This document shows positions 1 to 12,812 of a stretch of DNA of 64,000 bases, one piece after another. A program made the translations under genes and the position numbers. The notes beneath the pieces were generated by a model. The model did not search any database, had not been told where the DNA came from, and was given only the letters and a program-made list of their open reading frames with translations. The DNA comes from Orthonyx spaldingii (taxonomy: Eukaryota; Chordata; Aves; Passeriformes; Orthonychidae), in NCBI GenBank assembly GCA_013397795.1, contig VZTJ01004018.1, positions 483,394-547,393 of the forward strand, read 5' to 3'. Every line of letters starts with the position of its first letter. Within the stretch, counting starts at the first letter, position 1.

Positions 1-1737
1 CTGAATAGTGGGAGACAGATTCCCTAATTGTGAAAAGGTGACAGTGAATGGCAAACAGACTGTGTGCAACATTCACATGGTGTTGTTAAAAAAAAGGAAG
101 GAACACAAGGCTGGAACATGTCAGCTGGGGTGGGATGGCAGGAGGAACAAAGATCTGTGTGTGTACCTACATATAAATATGCCCACATAAAAAAGTGCAT
201 AAAGATAAATGAACAGAGGAGCCAAACACTTGAAATGGAAAAGGACAAAACGTGTGTGAAGTAGTAAAGTGGAGTGAGGTGAAAGTGGGAGATCTGACTG
301 ATCAAGAAAACTGTTTACGAAAAGGTTTGAGGGCTGATTTCATCTCTCTGAGAGCTGTGGAAAATGCCAAGGTGATTCTTCATATATGATAGTCTTCTCC
401 AGAGATAGCAGAGAGAGATTCTCACAGATGTTGCCATGTTGAGTGCTGCTGTGTCTGGTAGCTTACAGCAGATCCACAGAAAAAGCCAAAATTTCGTAAT
501 GAATTTACTAGTCCTGTTACATCAGAAGGTAAGTCAGGGAAAGAGTGAGTGATGAAATCTACCTCTGTGCAGCTTCTGAAGTTATTTATCTTAAAAGATC
601 CTGAGTAGCTTTTATCTGGTATTCTTCCATTGCTTGTGCCCAGAATGCTTTGCCTGAATTCTGTTGATTAAATTATGGTGTTTAATTGGCCTTGCCAGCT
701 CCCTGTTTTTGTTCTGGTTTGTGAACAGCAGTGCTGAGTGTGAGCTTGGTTGCTGCATATTTATTCTGCTTTTCCCACGGCTGCTGTAGAGTACTATAAA
801 GGGTGCAGGCTGAATTGCCATGCTGAGTTGCTTCTGCCCAAATACATATTTAAAAGGAAAAAATATAGTGCAGGTCACTTATCATGTGTTTGTGATCGTA
901 ATGTGGAAATCCTCCTACCCCTTGAAGTTATGTCTGGTTTTTCGGGGTATTTCCACCCTCTGTCGTTCAAATCTATGTACTTTTCGTTTTGATTTAGACT
1001 ATTTCTTTGATCCAGGTGAAGTCTAAATTTGCTTCTTCCTGCATATTTCTGTAGGCTGAGGTCCTGGCCCTGTACAGGCCAGTTGAGGGTATTAACATTA
1101 TCCTTGGTTACATCCTCATTTTCTTACTGACAAAACTATTGTCTAATCCTGGCCCTCTTGCAGCATGATACCTGTTTGCTTCTCTTGAAGTGAAGTCATT
1201 CCCTTAAAATGGCTCAGAATAGCTCTGCTAGAACCATCTCTGTCATGTGTCTGTTCCTTTAATGTCCTGTTTGGGCTTTCTCTGTTCATGGGTCAAATAT
1301 GCACAGGCATTGACTTTGTCTTTACCACCTTTTTTAGCTTAGTACTGCCATGGCTGTTTGTTCCAGCTTTGTTTCTGCTTTTTTTTCCACCAACAGTGCC
1401 AGCTTCAGCTTTCTGCTTATGAACTTTTCTCACATGCTTCCCCCAGATCTGCTCTCTGCACATAAGGAAAAACTGACAACCTGTGAAATCTCTGTCTGAA
1501 CATTCAAACTCTTTTTTTTTAGCTCTCACCTTTGCTGTAATACATAATAAAATCACCATCTGCTAAGTAGGTAGTGAGAGGTAATTGTGGCAGGTAGCTG
1601 TAGATAGCATACAGATCTGGTACAAGCTACATTTGTTATCCCATCTTTGATTCCCTTTCCAACACACCAACTCTTTTAGTCCTTCTGCATGCCTTAATAT
1701 TAGAGTATAAGTTCTTTTGGACAGAGCAGGTATTCAT

Positions 1738-1840
1738 ATATTCATAGAATCACAGAACAGTTGGGGTTGGCAGGGACCTCTAGAGATAACCTAGTCCAAC
1801 CCTCCTGCCAAAGTAGGATCACCTGTTGGTCCTCTTATTG
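1738..1840 (-). mobile_element. CR1 LINE 3'-end fragment
   Basis: Read on the + strand this matches the complement of a CR1 3' end: a tcatagaatcacagaa start, then ggttggcagggacctct and agtccaacc. The element is therefore antisense to TSNAX. It is 5'-truncated and lies within intron 4. The match to the family is from memory of the CR1 3' consensus; no alignment was run. Confidence 0.85.
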
Positions 1841-2044
1841 GACATCACAGTCCTGTCTGGTTGGTTTGTTTGTTTATTTGTTTATTTGGTCTGGAGTCAT
1901 TTTGTAACAACAGATGCTTTGTCTTGAACATGAATTTCACCAAACCTGCATATTTTAAGGAGTCTGATTCCCACAAAATGGAGAAGTGGGAAGTTCAGTT
2001 TTAAACAAGTATCTACTACAAGTCCTTCTGGGCTGCTCTCAATC

Positions 2045-2340
2045 TATTCATCCCCCAGCTGCTTGATCCTGGGGATCCCCTGACCCAGGTGCAGCACCTT
2101 GCACTTGGTCTTGTTAAACTGCATGGGATTCCCATGGGCCCAACTTCTCAAACTTGTCCAGGTCCCTCTGGAAGGCATTCCATCCTTCAGGTGTGTGAAC
2201 TGCACCACTCAGCTTGGTGTCATCTGGAAATTTGCGGAGGGTGCACTTGATGCCACTCTCTGTGACATCGGTGCAGATATTAAACAATACTGGTCTGATT
2301 ATGAGCCCCTGGGAACACTGTGGGGAGGTGCTGTTTAGTA
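2045..2340 (-). mobile_element. CR1 LINE fragment, reverse-transcriptase end
   Basis: The minus-strand translation around 2130-2300 contains a block reading VLFNI...SGIKCTL.KFPDDTKLSGAV..PEG, typical of the C-terminal part of the CR1 reverse transcriptase. The catalytic FADD is changed to FPDD. It lies about 200 bp from the CR1 3' end at 1738-1840 in the same orientation, so both may come from one broken insertion. Frame breaks show it is dead. Confidence 0.85.
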
Positions 2341-2638
2341 TGTTTCCGAGAGTACCATGATGCTTTATATTAAAATTACAGAAGGTTCTGCATAAAAAAT
2401 GCAGTTGGAGTAAAAACTTGAACATGTTTGTCTGTGTGCTTGGTCTGACTTTCATACTTCAGAAATGTGCTATGTTAGATAATGCTTCAGTGTTGTTTCT
2501 GGATTGTGTTAGTTTTCACTTTCTGCTGGTAACCTTGAAATAGTCTCACTTAAAAGATTTCTTTAAAAATAAATAATTATGAGCATGGATCATTGCTGGA
2601 AAGTTTGAAGCATTAGCTTAATTCTGCTGGTTTTGCAG

Positions 2639-2766
2639 GACTTCAAGAATATGTAGAGGCAGTTTCGTTTCAGTATTTTATCAAAACACGATCTTTGATT
2701 AGTGTTGAAGAGATCAACAAACAACTAATATTTACAGCAGAAGACAGAGAAGAAACAACAAACATG
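2639..2766 (+). CDS. TSNAX: TSNAX internal exon (exon 5 by human numbering), TRAX protein
   Basis: TRAX pairs with translin in the C3PO complex, a Mg-dependent single-strand RNA endonuclease that removes the cleaved passenger strand from RISC and processes tRNA leaders; it acts in nucleus and cytoplasm. The exon opens with GA, which completes a split glycine codon, then encodes 42 residues starting LQEYVEAVSFQYFIKTRSLI. This is nearly identical to the human block that I count as residues 124-165, with the same length. The two glutamates of QEYVEAV (codons 2647 and 2656) correspond to E126 and E129 of the acidic active site. The acceptor AG is at 2637 and the donor GT at 2767, leaving phase 0. 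The divergent tail (REETTNM) falls in the variable linker before the next exon. Upstream exons are outside the window. Confidence 0.95.
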
Positions 2767-4397
2767 GTAAAAGTTTTTCTTTTCTCAATTGACAAACATC
2801 TTTCTGGGATGGAAATGCAGCGAGAAGGCTTAGTCACATTTTTGGCATCTGATTAAATAAGGCCAGTTAGTGGAATGGGATTAGATATACATGTGGGCTT
2901 TGACTTGCTTGTTCAAAACACGCTTTTTATTCTGATAAGTAGTAAACTAAATCGGTGGGATACAAGTTTATAAATTTCACATCCTTTTTATTCAGAGCAA
3001 ACTGAACTCTTTCTGGTATGGCCAAAGATCTGAGACAGTGAAATAGTAGCTAACAAAAGTTAGGGAGAGATTTTTAGTGCCTGGGACTGTGTGTTAGACC
3101 TGCTGGTGTATAGTGATTTGCAGAAGTTGGGGGAGACAAAAAAATTCAAGGCAGGGTGAACTCCATGAATGAAATGTTACTGCTGGTATTGAACTAGTTA
3201 CAGGAAGCACTGTATTTGCCTTGTGTTAAAACACCCTGCATATGTCTTAGCTTGTCATTTGTAACTCTCCAGGAGCTGATTCCTTTCAGAGGACAAGCTG
3301 GTGTCCCATAATACCTTAGCCCTAGTACCATATCTGCTATTTCTTGACTTGCCTGTACTCCTACCCTGCTGTAAATGGCTCATAAGGGCAAACTGCTGTT
3401 ACCAACCACAGTAAGCTGGGTGCAGTTTGTTGACAGGGGACAACAGTGATTTGGTAGCAATCTACAGAAGTGCACATGCAGTTGAGGTGCAGTGTACAGT
3501 AATGCTGCTTTACATAAATTCCTGAGTCTGCTTCTGCTGAAGAGATTCTGCTGTAAAACACTTCTCATTCTTTCTTTATTCTCTTGGTGAGATATTTGCA
3601 GAGAAACCTGATTTTTAGCTTAAATTAATTTGTTTTTACCAGAGGCAAGTCCATTGTGGCACCCTTGTTTTAACACATTGTGAAGTTGTTAATCCCAGCA
3701 TGCACAGCTCTGACTAGATCTGTCACTTTGGGTAGATAGTATTTTATGGGAACAAGTGAATAGAAAGAAACCTGCATTGTCTCCCATGTTAGCAATATTA
3801 TGGCAATAAAAAGCATTGGAAACTTGGATATAGGAATAAACTTGTAACTTTGTAATGGGTTTGCTTCATGAAGATTTTTATTTGCTATTTTAATGAGCTC
3901 AGTTGATATAAAACAGATATAAGAATACTATGGCTTCTTGTAGAGAATATATTTTGAAATTCAAAATACTATAATGAAATTATGTGGTTTGTTTTCATAA
4001 TGCAGACTTTTTGATTGATTTGTTAGCTTTGGACAGACCATTTAGGAAAAAATCTATTAGGCCAAGATCTGTCAGATGAAAAAAAAACTCAAACTACTGC
4101 AAATAAATGTTGCTACAGAGATGTGATAATTCTGTTTGCAAATAAAGATGGTAGAGTTAGGGTATGTTTATCATACTTGCTAGAAGGAAAATGACATCTC
4201 AAGTAGAAATTACCTTCTGATATGCTGGAAGGAGATTCGTACTTCTGAAATCAGACCCTGTGGAAGTGCCATGCAATTTAATTTTCCAGAATGTTTTAAA
4301 TTTCCAGTTATTTTAGATGAGTTAGTGTGTATTTGGACCATTACAGTCTTCTATTTCACAGTTCTCTGTACTGGACTTCCTTCCGTTCTGTCCCCAG
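2767..4397 (+). other. TSNAX: TSNAX intron 5
   Basis: A phase-0 intron with donor GTAAAA at 2767 and acceptor ...ccccag ending at 4397. It is AT-rich. I see no repeat I can name and no coding segment in it. Confidence 0.9.
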
Positions 4398-4772
4398 ACC
4401 TCCAATTCCCATGATAAACAAGCCCACACGTGGAGCCTGAAGGTGACTCCCGTGGATTACCTGCTGGGAGTGGCCGATCTGACGGGGGAGCTGATGCGGC
4501 TGTGCATCAGCAGCGTGGGCAACGGCGACATCGACACGCCTTTCGAACTGAGCCACTTCCTGCGGCAGATTTACGACGGCTTCACTTTCATTGGCAACAC
4601 TGGACCGTACGAAGTCTCCAAGAAACTCTACACCTTGAAACAGAGTCTGGCAAAAGTAGAGAATGCCTGCTACACGTTAAAAGTACGGGGATCTGAAATC
4701 CCAAAGCACATGTTGGCTGATGTGTTCTCCACCAAAACGGAATTGATTGACCAGGAGGAGGGTCTTCCTTAA
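4398..4772 (+). CDS. TSNAX: TSNAX terminal coding exon, TRAX C-terminus
   Basis: The exon encodes 124 residues and a TAA stop. After a variable start (TSNSHDKQAHTW) it reads VTPVDYLLGVADLTGELMR, then GNGDIDTPFE, FIGNTGPYEVSKKLYTLKQS and SEIPKHMLADVFS, ending DQEEGLP. This is the highly conserved C-terminal half of TRAX, one residue shorter than human by my count and lacking only a linker residue. The aspartate at codon 4476 and glutamate at 4488 (VADLTGEL) correspond to human D193 and E197, which complete the acidic metal site, so the enzyme should be active. The acceptor AG at 4396-4397 joins in phase 0 to the previous exon. The exon is far richer in GC than its flanks, as expected for constrained coding sequence. 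The DISC1 start lies about 21.5 kb downstream on the same strand. Confidence 0.97.
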   Translation, partial: TSNSHDKQAHTWSLKVTPVDYLLGVADLTGELMRLCISSVGNGDIDTPFELSHFLRQIYDGFTFIGNTGPYEVSKKLYTLKQSLAKVENACYTLKVRGSEIPKHMLADVFSTKTELIDQEEGLP

Positions 4773-6190
4773 AATGAGGAGGCTTTTGCAACTCAGAAGG
4801 GAAGAGGACTTGGAGAAAGCTCTGTAGTTATGGTTTGTGGGGTTTTCACCCTTCTCAAAGCTTTTTAGGTAGAGACATTTTTAGTTTTATCTATGAGAAG
4901 GCTGTTTGCAGTGGTAATTTGTAACCAAAAATACTTTTTATGATGTGCAAGAGAAAAAATGTTTGACCTCTTGGTATGGAATTTCCTGTATTGCTCCATT
5001 GTATCTTCTTTCAGAATGACCAAAATTTCCACTGCGCTCCACTCCAGTGACTGTCATTTGTGTCAGCTCACCTCAAACTGTTGTTTTTACAAGTTTTCAT
5101 CAAGCACAGCAGTGGAAAAAAATGGTTAGGTGCTCTTATTTAGAATTACCCATAGGTTTCTGCTGACCCATTTTCTGAGTTTTTGGCTTCCATACTCATG
5201 GCATACCTACAACAATGCACCTGTGTGAAAGTGCATCCCTTGACTTGAAACTGGGGTAGTCTCAACAGTGCCATGTAATTCAAGTTTTCTCTGATTAGTG
5301 CTTTAAAGTATGAAGCTAAGTCAACATTTTGCCAATGAAGCTAATTGCACCAGGTACTGTGCTCTCATTATTTTGGGTCTCTGTTAAAAACTGAGCTCTG
5401 TTTGAGCTAACACTGGTACTTCACAGTTTTGAGATGGAGTAGGAAATCCACAAAAAAATAATTGTGGAATGTATTGTTTTACATTTTTTGTAATACAGTT
5501 TAATGCAGAATCTGACATACTTCTGTTTGTAGACAAAAGAAGTTGTCATACAAAGTATGTAATTTGGTGTTAGGTCAAGCAGTTTTTGGCCAGAACAAAT
5601 GCGTTGCAATGCTGGAAGTCTGTTCTGCATTGTTTGTGCTGCCCTGAGGACCTCCAGTGGGATTGAACTGGTATAAGTGAAAAAGGGCTAGCCAAGCTTT
5701 AAATGTATGTTAGCAGGAACTATATCATATGCGTGTTCCTGTGGAAAGGAAATTGCAAACAGAAGTAAGGCAGGCATTCTGGTTTCCACATTTATCGTTG
5801 AGGAGGGTATGTCACTGTTGGCAAAAAATCAGGGCTTTATGCTGGTGTCTGAAGTTGTGAAAGTCTGATAATGTACATAACGCTAAAGGAAAACAGATAA
5901 AACAACATGATCTCTAGACTCCAGGAAATAGGCCTCCCAACTGCAATTGAAAATACTGCATGTTTTTTATTTCCACTTCCATATGCTGTGATCCTGCCAA
6001 TATTTTTCCCATGAGCATGTCCCGAGAAGCTCGAATCATCTGATACATGAATAGGAATGGGTAAATACATTTCTGTCAAATTTTTTCATTGTTTCCACAT
6101 AAAGCAATATATGGTGGGTTGAACAAGAAGTGGCATTTTTCCTATTGTTTAATACTATTTTTTACAATAAATTCTGTAAAAGTAGTCACT
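4773..6190 (+). other. TSNAX: TSNAX 3'UTR (inferred extent)
   Basis: Sequence after the TAA stop is AT-rich and free of recognisable repeats up to a canonical AATAAA at 6166. This suggests a single-exon 3'UTR of about 1.4 kb, with cleavage 15-25 bases past the signal. The extent is inferred; a longer UTR using a later signal (for example AATAAA near 7665) is possible. Confidence 0.55.
6166..6171 (+). promoter_or_regulatory. TSNAX: Candidate TSNAX polyadenylation signal
   Basis: AATAAA, followed within 40 bases by a T/G-rich stretch (ttggtccttttgtcagtcc) that could serve as the downstream element. It is the first canonical hexamer I see after the TSNAX stop codon. Confidence 0.5.
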
Positions 6191-7699
6191 GTCTCTTACG
6201 TTGGTCCTTTTGTCAGTCCAAGTGGTAAATTACGGTGTGAGTTTCCCACTGTGCAGGACTTCACTTGGAAGTTTCGCTCCATTCCTGTATTCATACTTCA
6301 GTGGGCACTCGCTAATCTTGAGTCTCTTTTCTCTTTCTCCCTTCACTTTATTTTGTGAAGTCTAAAAACTAGTTAGGATAGAAACTTCATGTGGTTCTCT
6401 TGAATTAAAAATTGCAAAGGATTCAGATGACAAAGCAAGTATATCCCTAGAACAAATCTGCAACAGTACCCACGTTTTTACATCTCACCTTTTTTCTCTG
6501 CCTTTTTTTTTTTTTTCTCTGATGAGAGGAGGGGAAAGAAAGGAGGATACTTGCTAATAAGGAATAGTTTTGGGATGTCACCCCTCCCTGAGATGTATAC
6601 ATCTAGCATTACAGTCGATGCAGCTACAGCGTGGCTGTGTCTCTTGTGGCACAGCTAAATTTACTGCAAGTCATTGCTTGTTTAGTGTAAGTGTGTGAAG
6701 TGAAAGCAAATACTATTAGACATAGTGTGTGATATTAAACAGAAGTCTGTCTCTTTCTGTCCTAGCAGCTATCATGGGGAATTAAAAGGTGTTCATGGCA
6801 CATTTTGAAAAGGGATGAGCTGAATTCCGGCACATTGCACTGCTTGGCTCAGTGACATTCTGCCTCTAGCCATGGAATGAGCACACAGTGGCCACCACTT
6901 CAGTCAGCTCCTGCTTTTATACAGTCATTCATTATTTTAAAACTACAGATGTCAAAAAAGAGTACTTTTTTCCCCTCATCAGTCTTTAGAAGTGGATGCT
7001 CTTTCAACAAGTACGTACTGGTTCTAATGATTTTGAGATTTAAATTTTCAGTAAGGCAAGAGAATTTTTTTAATATCAGATATGATTTCTAAACTTCAGG
7101 CTGCCTGCCCATAATCAAAAGCTGTGAATTTCTAATCAGGAGCAAAGTGTATGTGTGGTGTTTTAAAACAGCAGCACAGATGGGAAGTAGTTAATGGCCT
7201 GCAAACCTCCTCCTCAAGGAAATATTTTCCCCCAAAAACAATTGCACTGTAGCTATTTGAAAAGTGACAGACATTTATCAGCAAAACAAGCTGCTAGACA
7301 AGCAATGGCAATTTTCCCATTTCTTATCCCATTACTCTATGGAGCTATTGATACGCTTGGTCTGCAGCCAGAACAGGACTACGTCATAGCAGATGTTTCA
7401 CAAGGGCAGCTCTGCGTGCTAAAAATCATCTGCCTTTCTGGAATCTCTCAGAAATGATTTTTCTTTATGGGTTCACTTTTTTTCCTGACTGTTAATTTTC
7501 AGTGAGGAAAAACGCACCCGCGTTTAGCTTTCCAGAACTGCCAGAGAAGTTATGCAAGAGAAACTTCCTGTTGACGAGACACATATGTCTGTCTACTTAA
7601 ACTCCTGCTTACTTGGATATTCAGTGAGTTTATTGAAAATCAAAAGAAAAAAAAAGAAAATAAACTGGACCTTTTATAATATTTAGCATATTAGGTGCT

Positions 7700-7800
7700 T
7701 TATAGAATCCAGACCAGATTCTGGCACTGCCCTCAAAGAGCTTGCAGTTTAAGAGTAGGCAAAAGGGCAGCCAAGACAAACAAAAGGAAGATGGTAGAAA
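7700..7800 (+). repeat. Possible ancient LINE/SINE remnant
   Basis: The segment reads ctggcactgccctcaaagag then cttgcagtttaag, followed by a purine-rich caagacaaac. This resembles the old L2/MIR-type motif 'ctgccctcaaggagcttacagtcta' found across amniotes. The resemblance is from memory and is weak; the segment could instead be unique sequence. Confidence 0.35.
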
Positions 7801-7845
7801 GGGGAGGAGATAACACGACAGGATTTTTACCAGAAGACAGTGTAG

Positions 7846-7911
7846 GTTGGTTTATCACTTCCCACTTTGGAAAAGGTTGGTTTATCTTATCACTTCCCAT
7901 TTTGGAAAAGA
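7846..7911 (+). repeat. Imperfect tandem duplication, about 30 bp unit
   Basis: Two adjacent copies each begin ggttggttta and continue tcacttcccactttggaaaa (second copy: cccattttgg). The second copy has an extra five bases (cttat) after ggtttat. It looks like a local replication-slippage duplication. Confidence 0.85.
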
Positions 7912-8870
7912 AACTTGTCAAAACTTCAGGAATTCTGGAGAGTGACAGTAAAGGGTTAGCTGGGAAGGCTGAAGACAGTGGAGAAGCAAAATGGAAGGAA
8001 GTGAGGTAGAGACAAAGGGGGGAAGAGTGGCGAGGAGTGGGACAGCATGGAGGAAGAGCAGGCTGAGCCACGGGACAGCGGGTGCACATGCAAGTAGGGT
8101 GGGACTGGGGAGGACGTGGGACAGGAAGACAGCCCTGCAAGAAATTGGAAACAACACTTTGGAACCAAGTGACTCAGCTGTAAAGCAGACTTGGAGTTGA
8201 CCGAAGGAACTGAATTTAAAATTACCACAAGGTCCCCAATGCATTGATCTAGCCTTGGGCCATAAATAAGGGGAACTTGATTTCCTGAGCAGCTGAGAAC
8301 CTGCAGGTCCTGAATAGAGCAGGGTTTGCAGGCTTCCAGTCATGCTGCCACTTATCAACAAGCTCTCAGTTCCCAAATGACCCAACTTCCCATCCACATT
8401 CCCTTCACTCCCACACTGGTAGCTACAAACCTTGATGTTTGAATTGCCATCATCTGCAGCTGTTAGAAACATGGTTAGATACAGTTTTTAACATAAAGGA
8501 ATGCTTACGGTGACCACAGTTTCCCCTTGTGTGCTGTTTACGTGTCCATTTCGCTGGCATTGCTGCTTCAGATCCCTCTCTGTTTCTTCCCTTGCTTTGC
8601 TCATCCTTTCTTAGGCTGTACTGTTCTTTTGAGCCATTGCCATATCCATCCCATGGTTCAATCCTTTCCGTATTTAGCTGGAATCCTGGGGTGAAATGTT
8701 TCCATGCAGGAAGAGGAATTGATCAGTTTCTTTGTTAGGGTTGTCTGCTTGCACCTCCAAATTTGGGAATAGTGCTCTGACTCTGAGGGGAGAGGTCTGG
8801 TATTCCTGCATTCAGATAAGGCCTGGTGCATTTGTCCTACAGCAGTCATGGTGCCATGTGTCAGGATGGG

Positions 8871-8872
8871 NN
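8871..8872. other. Assembly gap or ambiguous bases (2 N)
   Basis: Two unresolved bases in otherwise ordinary intergenic sequence. Confidence 0.99.
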
Positions 8873-9245
8873 ATTCTAAGGTTTCCAATCATCATGAGGC
8901 AAGGAGAATTGCCTACAAACATGAAAGAAGTTTCTTCTCCAGTTCTCAGGAAGGTTGTCTTTAAGCAGTATGATTTTCCACAAGTTCTACCTCTTTTTAC
9001 CTCACCCATCATCTCTTTGAAGGGCCTATTTGCAGAATGTAGCAGAAGAGACTTGCTGATGACTTCTTGTGGAGCCAGTTGGTGCCTTCCTGAACACTGG
9101 CCAAAAGTGATGTGATGGTTCCCTTCTCAGCTCCTCCCGCAGGCCAGACAGGCTGGCTCTGGTGTCTCCTCAGCCGCCCGGGGGGGGCAAACTCTGAGCA
9201 TCCACTATTGGATTTTGCAGACCAGTGACATATGGGTTCATCCTC

Positions 9246-9266
9246 TTTTTTTTTTTTTTTTTTTTT
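9246..9266. repeat. Poly-T run (21 T)
   Basis: Homopolymer of 21 T, preceded by tcctc and followed by ccctag. On the minus strand it is poly-A, but no target-site duplication or retroposed gene is recognisable beside it. Confidence 0.95.
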
Positions 9267-12200
9267 CCCTAGTGGTGTTGTTTTCATGTCATGCAGATGT
9301 TCATTCCTCCTAAAGAAAGACGCTGTTGTGTGTGCTCTGCTCCTCCACTGCCACAATAGGTCAGATGACTTCTTGAGCCCATCGTAAACGGTTTCTTGGC
9401 TACAGGTGCAGTGCAGGTTTTGGGGGACATCTAGCTTTGGGCACTTCTCCCACAGTCCTGAGCTTTCCTGCAGGTTTGCAAGTGCCTTTAAATCCCAAAG
9501 GGTCCTACTAGTTCCACTGAATTCTTCCTCATGGTCCTCTCCTCAGATGACCCCAACGAGAGAAGCTGAAAATGCTGATCTGGAAATTGCCCAGGTTTTT
9601 GTTAAAATGAGCCTTTCACGCTCAGGGGCAGGCCCCAGGGTGGTGAAGGATGTGCTTGAATAGTCAGTTCTGGGAGTCTGGATGTCATGGGAACATGAAG
9701 TCCCAGAATTCTCCTTTTAGGAGGGAGTGGGGGTTGTTTCTCTCCTTGCAGCAAGGGCAGTTGGTATGTATGTTTTATTTTGCACCTTGCACCTAGAAGT
9801 GAAGGTGACAGGCAGCAGATGCCGGGGCTGTGAGAGAAGATGAGTAAGATGGAGCCGTGTCAGGCTGCACAGCAAATCAGCCAGGAGTCTGGAATGAAAT
9901 GCAGCCCTTTAATCTCCAGCCTTGCTCCCACCAATGCAAGCCCAAGCTCCTTCTGCTCCTGAGAGCCAGCCAAGGCCAGAAACTGCACCACCAAACTGCC
10001 AAGGTCACTCACATGTTCCTATCTGTGACCTGCCACAGGCCTGCATTTACACGTGCCCAGTGAGCAGGGGATGGTGTTGGAAACACTGATGTAGAGCCTC
10101 CTGCTCGCCTTCATAAAGTCCTGATGCCTGTTATTTTATATTTATTAATTATTTTATTTCTGGTTTATGTATCTTTGCTGGAGGGCACGAAGAGGAGGGC
10201 AGGGCATGGGCAGGACATGTGCTAACACCTGTTTCCTTTGCCTCCTTCCCAAGTCTTTTTTCCAGCCTTTTCAGCTTATCCTCTGCCTGTGATGGCTCCT
10301 GGTTGATGGTCTGTTGGACAAATGTTGCTTTGCAGGAGCAAAAAACCCCAACCATAACAGGGTATGTACTCTTTTGAACTGATCAGGAAAAGCAGGACAG
10401 CTATAAACTTTCCATTTATTTGAGATACACGTTATAGCTTCCCTGGGCTTGCCTTCTTACTAAAAGGATGAGTATTTGTAAGTTACTGGAGAACGTATAA
10501 TTTTTCTGCCACCTAGTGTCCAGCTTTTGGAGTGCTCAAGCTTTTGGCTTTGAGTTACAACTTATTTTTTGTTTTCTCTTTAAGTTCTTGTAAACACAAT
10601 TAGTGATGTGGTGTAAATTTAATTTTTAGACTGACATAGGTCTCTGATAGTAATAATTTTTGCTCTTTGCATACTCTACTATTTGCAAATCTGGGGAATA
10701 TTAGAGAATAGCATATTTTTTATTTTATATCTCATCATATGTGTATATGGTGTTTTGAAGACAGATAAATAAAAAGCCATGAGAAACTTTGACCAGAAGT
10801 GTTCTTGCAGATTTGTGAATTATACAAATGTTCTTATTTGAACTATTACTTTTAAGGAGTACTGGTGCTATAAGGATTTGTAGACCAGAGTCCTAAATTC
10901 CTTAATTTATGTTCTAATCATGTTACCTATACAAGAAAATGCAAACCTTTTTCAGCTGTTGAACTCCTGGTATAAAATTGAATGCTTCTGCATGTGTGAA
11001 TGTGCCTGTGTGTTTCCCTGCCCTGACTGTTGTTGTCACAGAAAACCCTCAGATAGGAACATGGGAGGCTTCAAACCCACTGTGTGTCTGTAGGACAAAA
11101 GAAGTGGCTGTGCTGCAGTCCCTGAACAGAAGGGGGCTGGGCTTGGTGGTTAAGCCCTGGGACATTGCCCAGTTAATGCTAAAGGTGATTTATCCCTTGT
11201 GTTGTCCTGGTCCTTCATCTCTCCTGTGCACTGTGCTGCTCAGGGTGCCCCAGGCCAGGAGAGACCTGGCATGCACCACAGCAGAGGGATGATGAAACAT
11301 CAGGCTTTTAAAGGGGATAACACAACCATAGTTGTCACCTGGATTGCCCCAGTGGACAGGCACTGATAACAACCACTTATAAAATTGCATCAATAGACTT
11401 AGAAATGTTGGCACTATCACCCTGGAGATTCTTCTTCTGAAAGTCATTCAAGGGTAATTTAGGATCCTTCTACAGTGTACCTTTCACAGGATACCCACTG
11501 TGGGACTGAAAGCCAGAGAACAGCATAGATCTCCTGTTATTACACCCACAGTTCCTGCCTGTCCTGCACCCAGCTCCAGGGTGGAGGGCTGGCACACTGG
11601 AAAAGATCAGGTGAGGCTGGTGTGTCTGGACACGTGGCTGCAGACATCTGTTGCTACCCAGGCATTCTGCAGTACAAAATTAGCCCTGTTTTATGTTATA
11701 TTGTCACAGTCATATCTAAGCAACTTTGGCTTTTTGTAGCTTAGCTGGGGGCCAGATACCTCATTAATATAAACTGCTTTCTGGATTACAGCCATGGGAG
11801 GAAGGAGATGCTGGTTTGTCTTAGAGCAGTTCCTTTGCCTCTGGAAGATCACAGATTTCAGAGGGATTTCCGTCCTTTTCTGCCACAGCGTAACAGAGAT
11901 AGATTTAATTTGTGAACCTCTGAGTGCTTGAGACCCAACATGCGTGTGTATAAAGGTCGGAGACAGTTCGAGTCCTCTCAGTCTTTATGATAAACTCCAG
12001 TGAGATTCCAGCTGATGTCTTCAGTAAAAAGACTTTGAAATCCCCAGCTTCAGCAGGGAAGTTAGTGGCATCCCTAAGCTGCTGAAATTCAGCAGCTACA
12101 TCCTGCAGCTTTGCCTCAGGTGAAAGCTCAAAGCTCTCCCTGAGGTAATCAGGAGGTCTCAGAGCTGAACTTGATGGGCAGCAGGAAAACTCAGAGATAG

Positions 12201-12812
12201 GCAGCTATGAAGGTGTCTCTGAAACTTGACAGCCCTTCCCTGGCCTGCCTGTGGCCCTGCTTTTCTGGTCTCTTTTGCTTTTGGGAGTCACATTTTACTG
12301 CAGGGTGTTACCATGGACGTTTGCTGATGCAATGCCTGAAAATGGGATAACTGATATATGAGTACATACTTGGATTTTTGCCTTATTTCCTGTGCACTTC
12401 CCTCCTGCTGCCCTGTGCACACATACGGAGCATACACGTAAAGACGTGGAAAAGAAGGTGATCTGTGAGGTGAAAGAGTTTGCTCACAGTGAGATATCCA
12501 CTGTAATAACGACAACAAGTGAGTAAAAAATATGCAAAAGAGCAAGATGGACCTGCAGAGTGACAGGATGGGGAAACAATCTGAGTGCAGGTAGACATGA
12601 AGCAATATACAGGGAAAAATAATCCCTATGTACCCCTTCAAAATACTGGGATTTTTTCCAAGAAAATATCAACTCAGTGATTGTCAGTAAGCAAAAACCA
12701 CCAGTCTTATGTTAGGAATTTTGAGGACTAGGAATAAAGGCAGGGATATGCTGTATAAATGTAACTGTATGAATCCTTGGGTCACCTGCTTTTGAGTATG
12801 ACTCTGCTCCTT

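Larger units (their letters stand above)
1..2638 (+). other. TSNAX: TSNAX intron 4 (partial)
   Basis: This is the non-coding stretch upstream of the TSNAX exon at 2639. It ends in an acceptor with a short pyrimidine tract and AG at 2637-2638. I found no earlier TSNAX exon in it, so exon 4 lies beyond the left edge. It is AT-rich with short chance ORFs. It holds two CR1 pieces (about 1738-1840 and 2045-2340) and a short TTTG/TTTA-rich stretch near 1860-1890. Confidence 0.85.
6195..12812. other. TSNAX-DISC1 intergenic spacer, left part
   Basis: No gene is supported here. It contains a T-run near 6500, an old LINE-like remnant at 7700-7800, an imperfect tandem duplication at 7846-7911, a two-base assembly gap at 8871-8872 and a 21-T run at 9246-9266. 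Open frames up to 184 codons exist on the minus strand near 7918-8472. They lack a recognisable domain and overlap other frames, so I treat them as chance. Confidence 0.7.

Noticed and set aside
2114..2455. 113-codon minus-strand frame
   Set aside because: This is the decayed reverse-transcriptase end of a CR1 element, annotated as a mobile element and not as a gene.
1..2638. TSNAX exon 4
   Set aside because: No segment resembles the preceding human peptide (QELSGEDMHQFHRA), so it lies left of the window.
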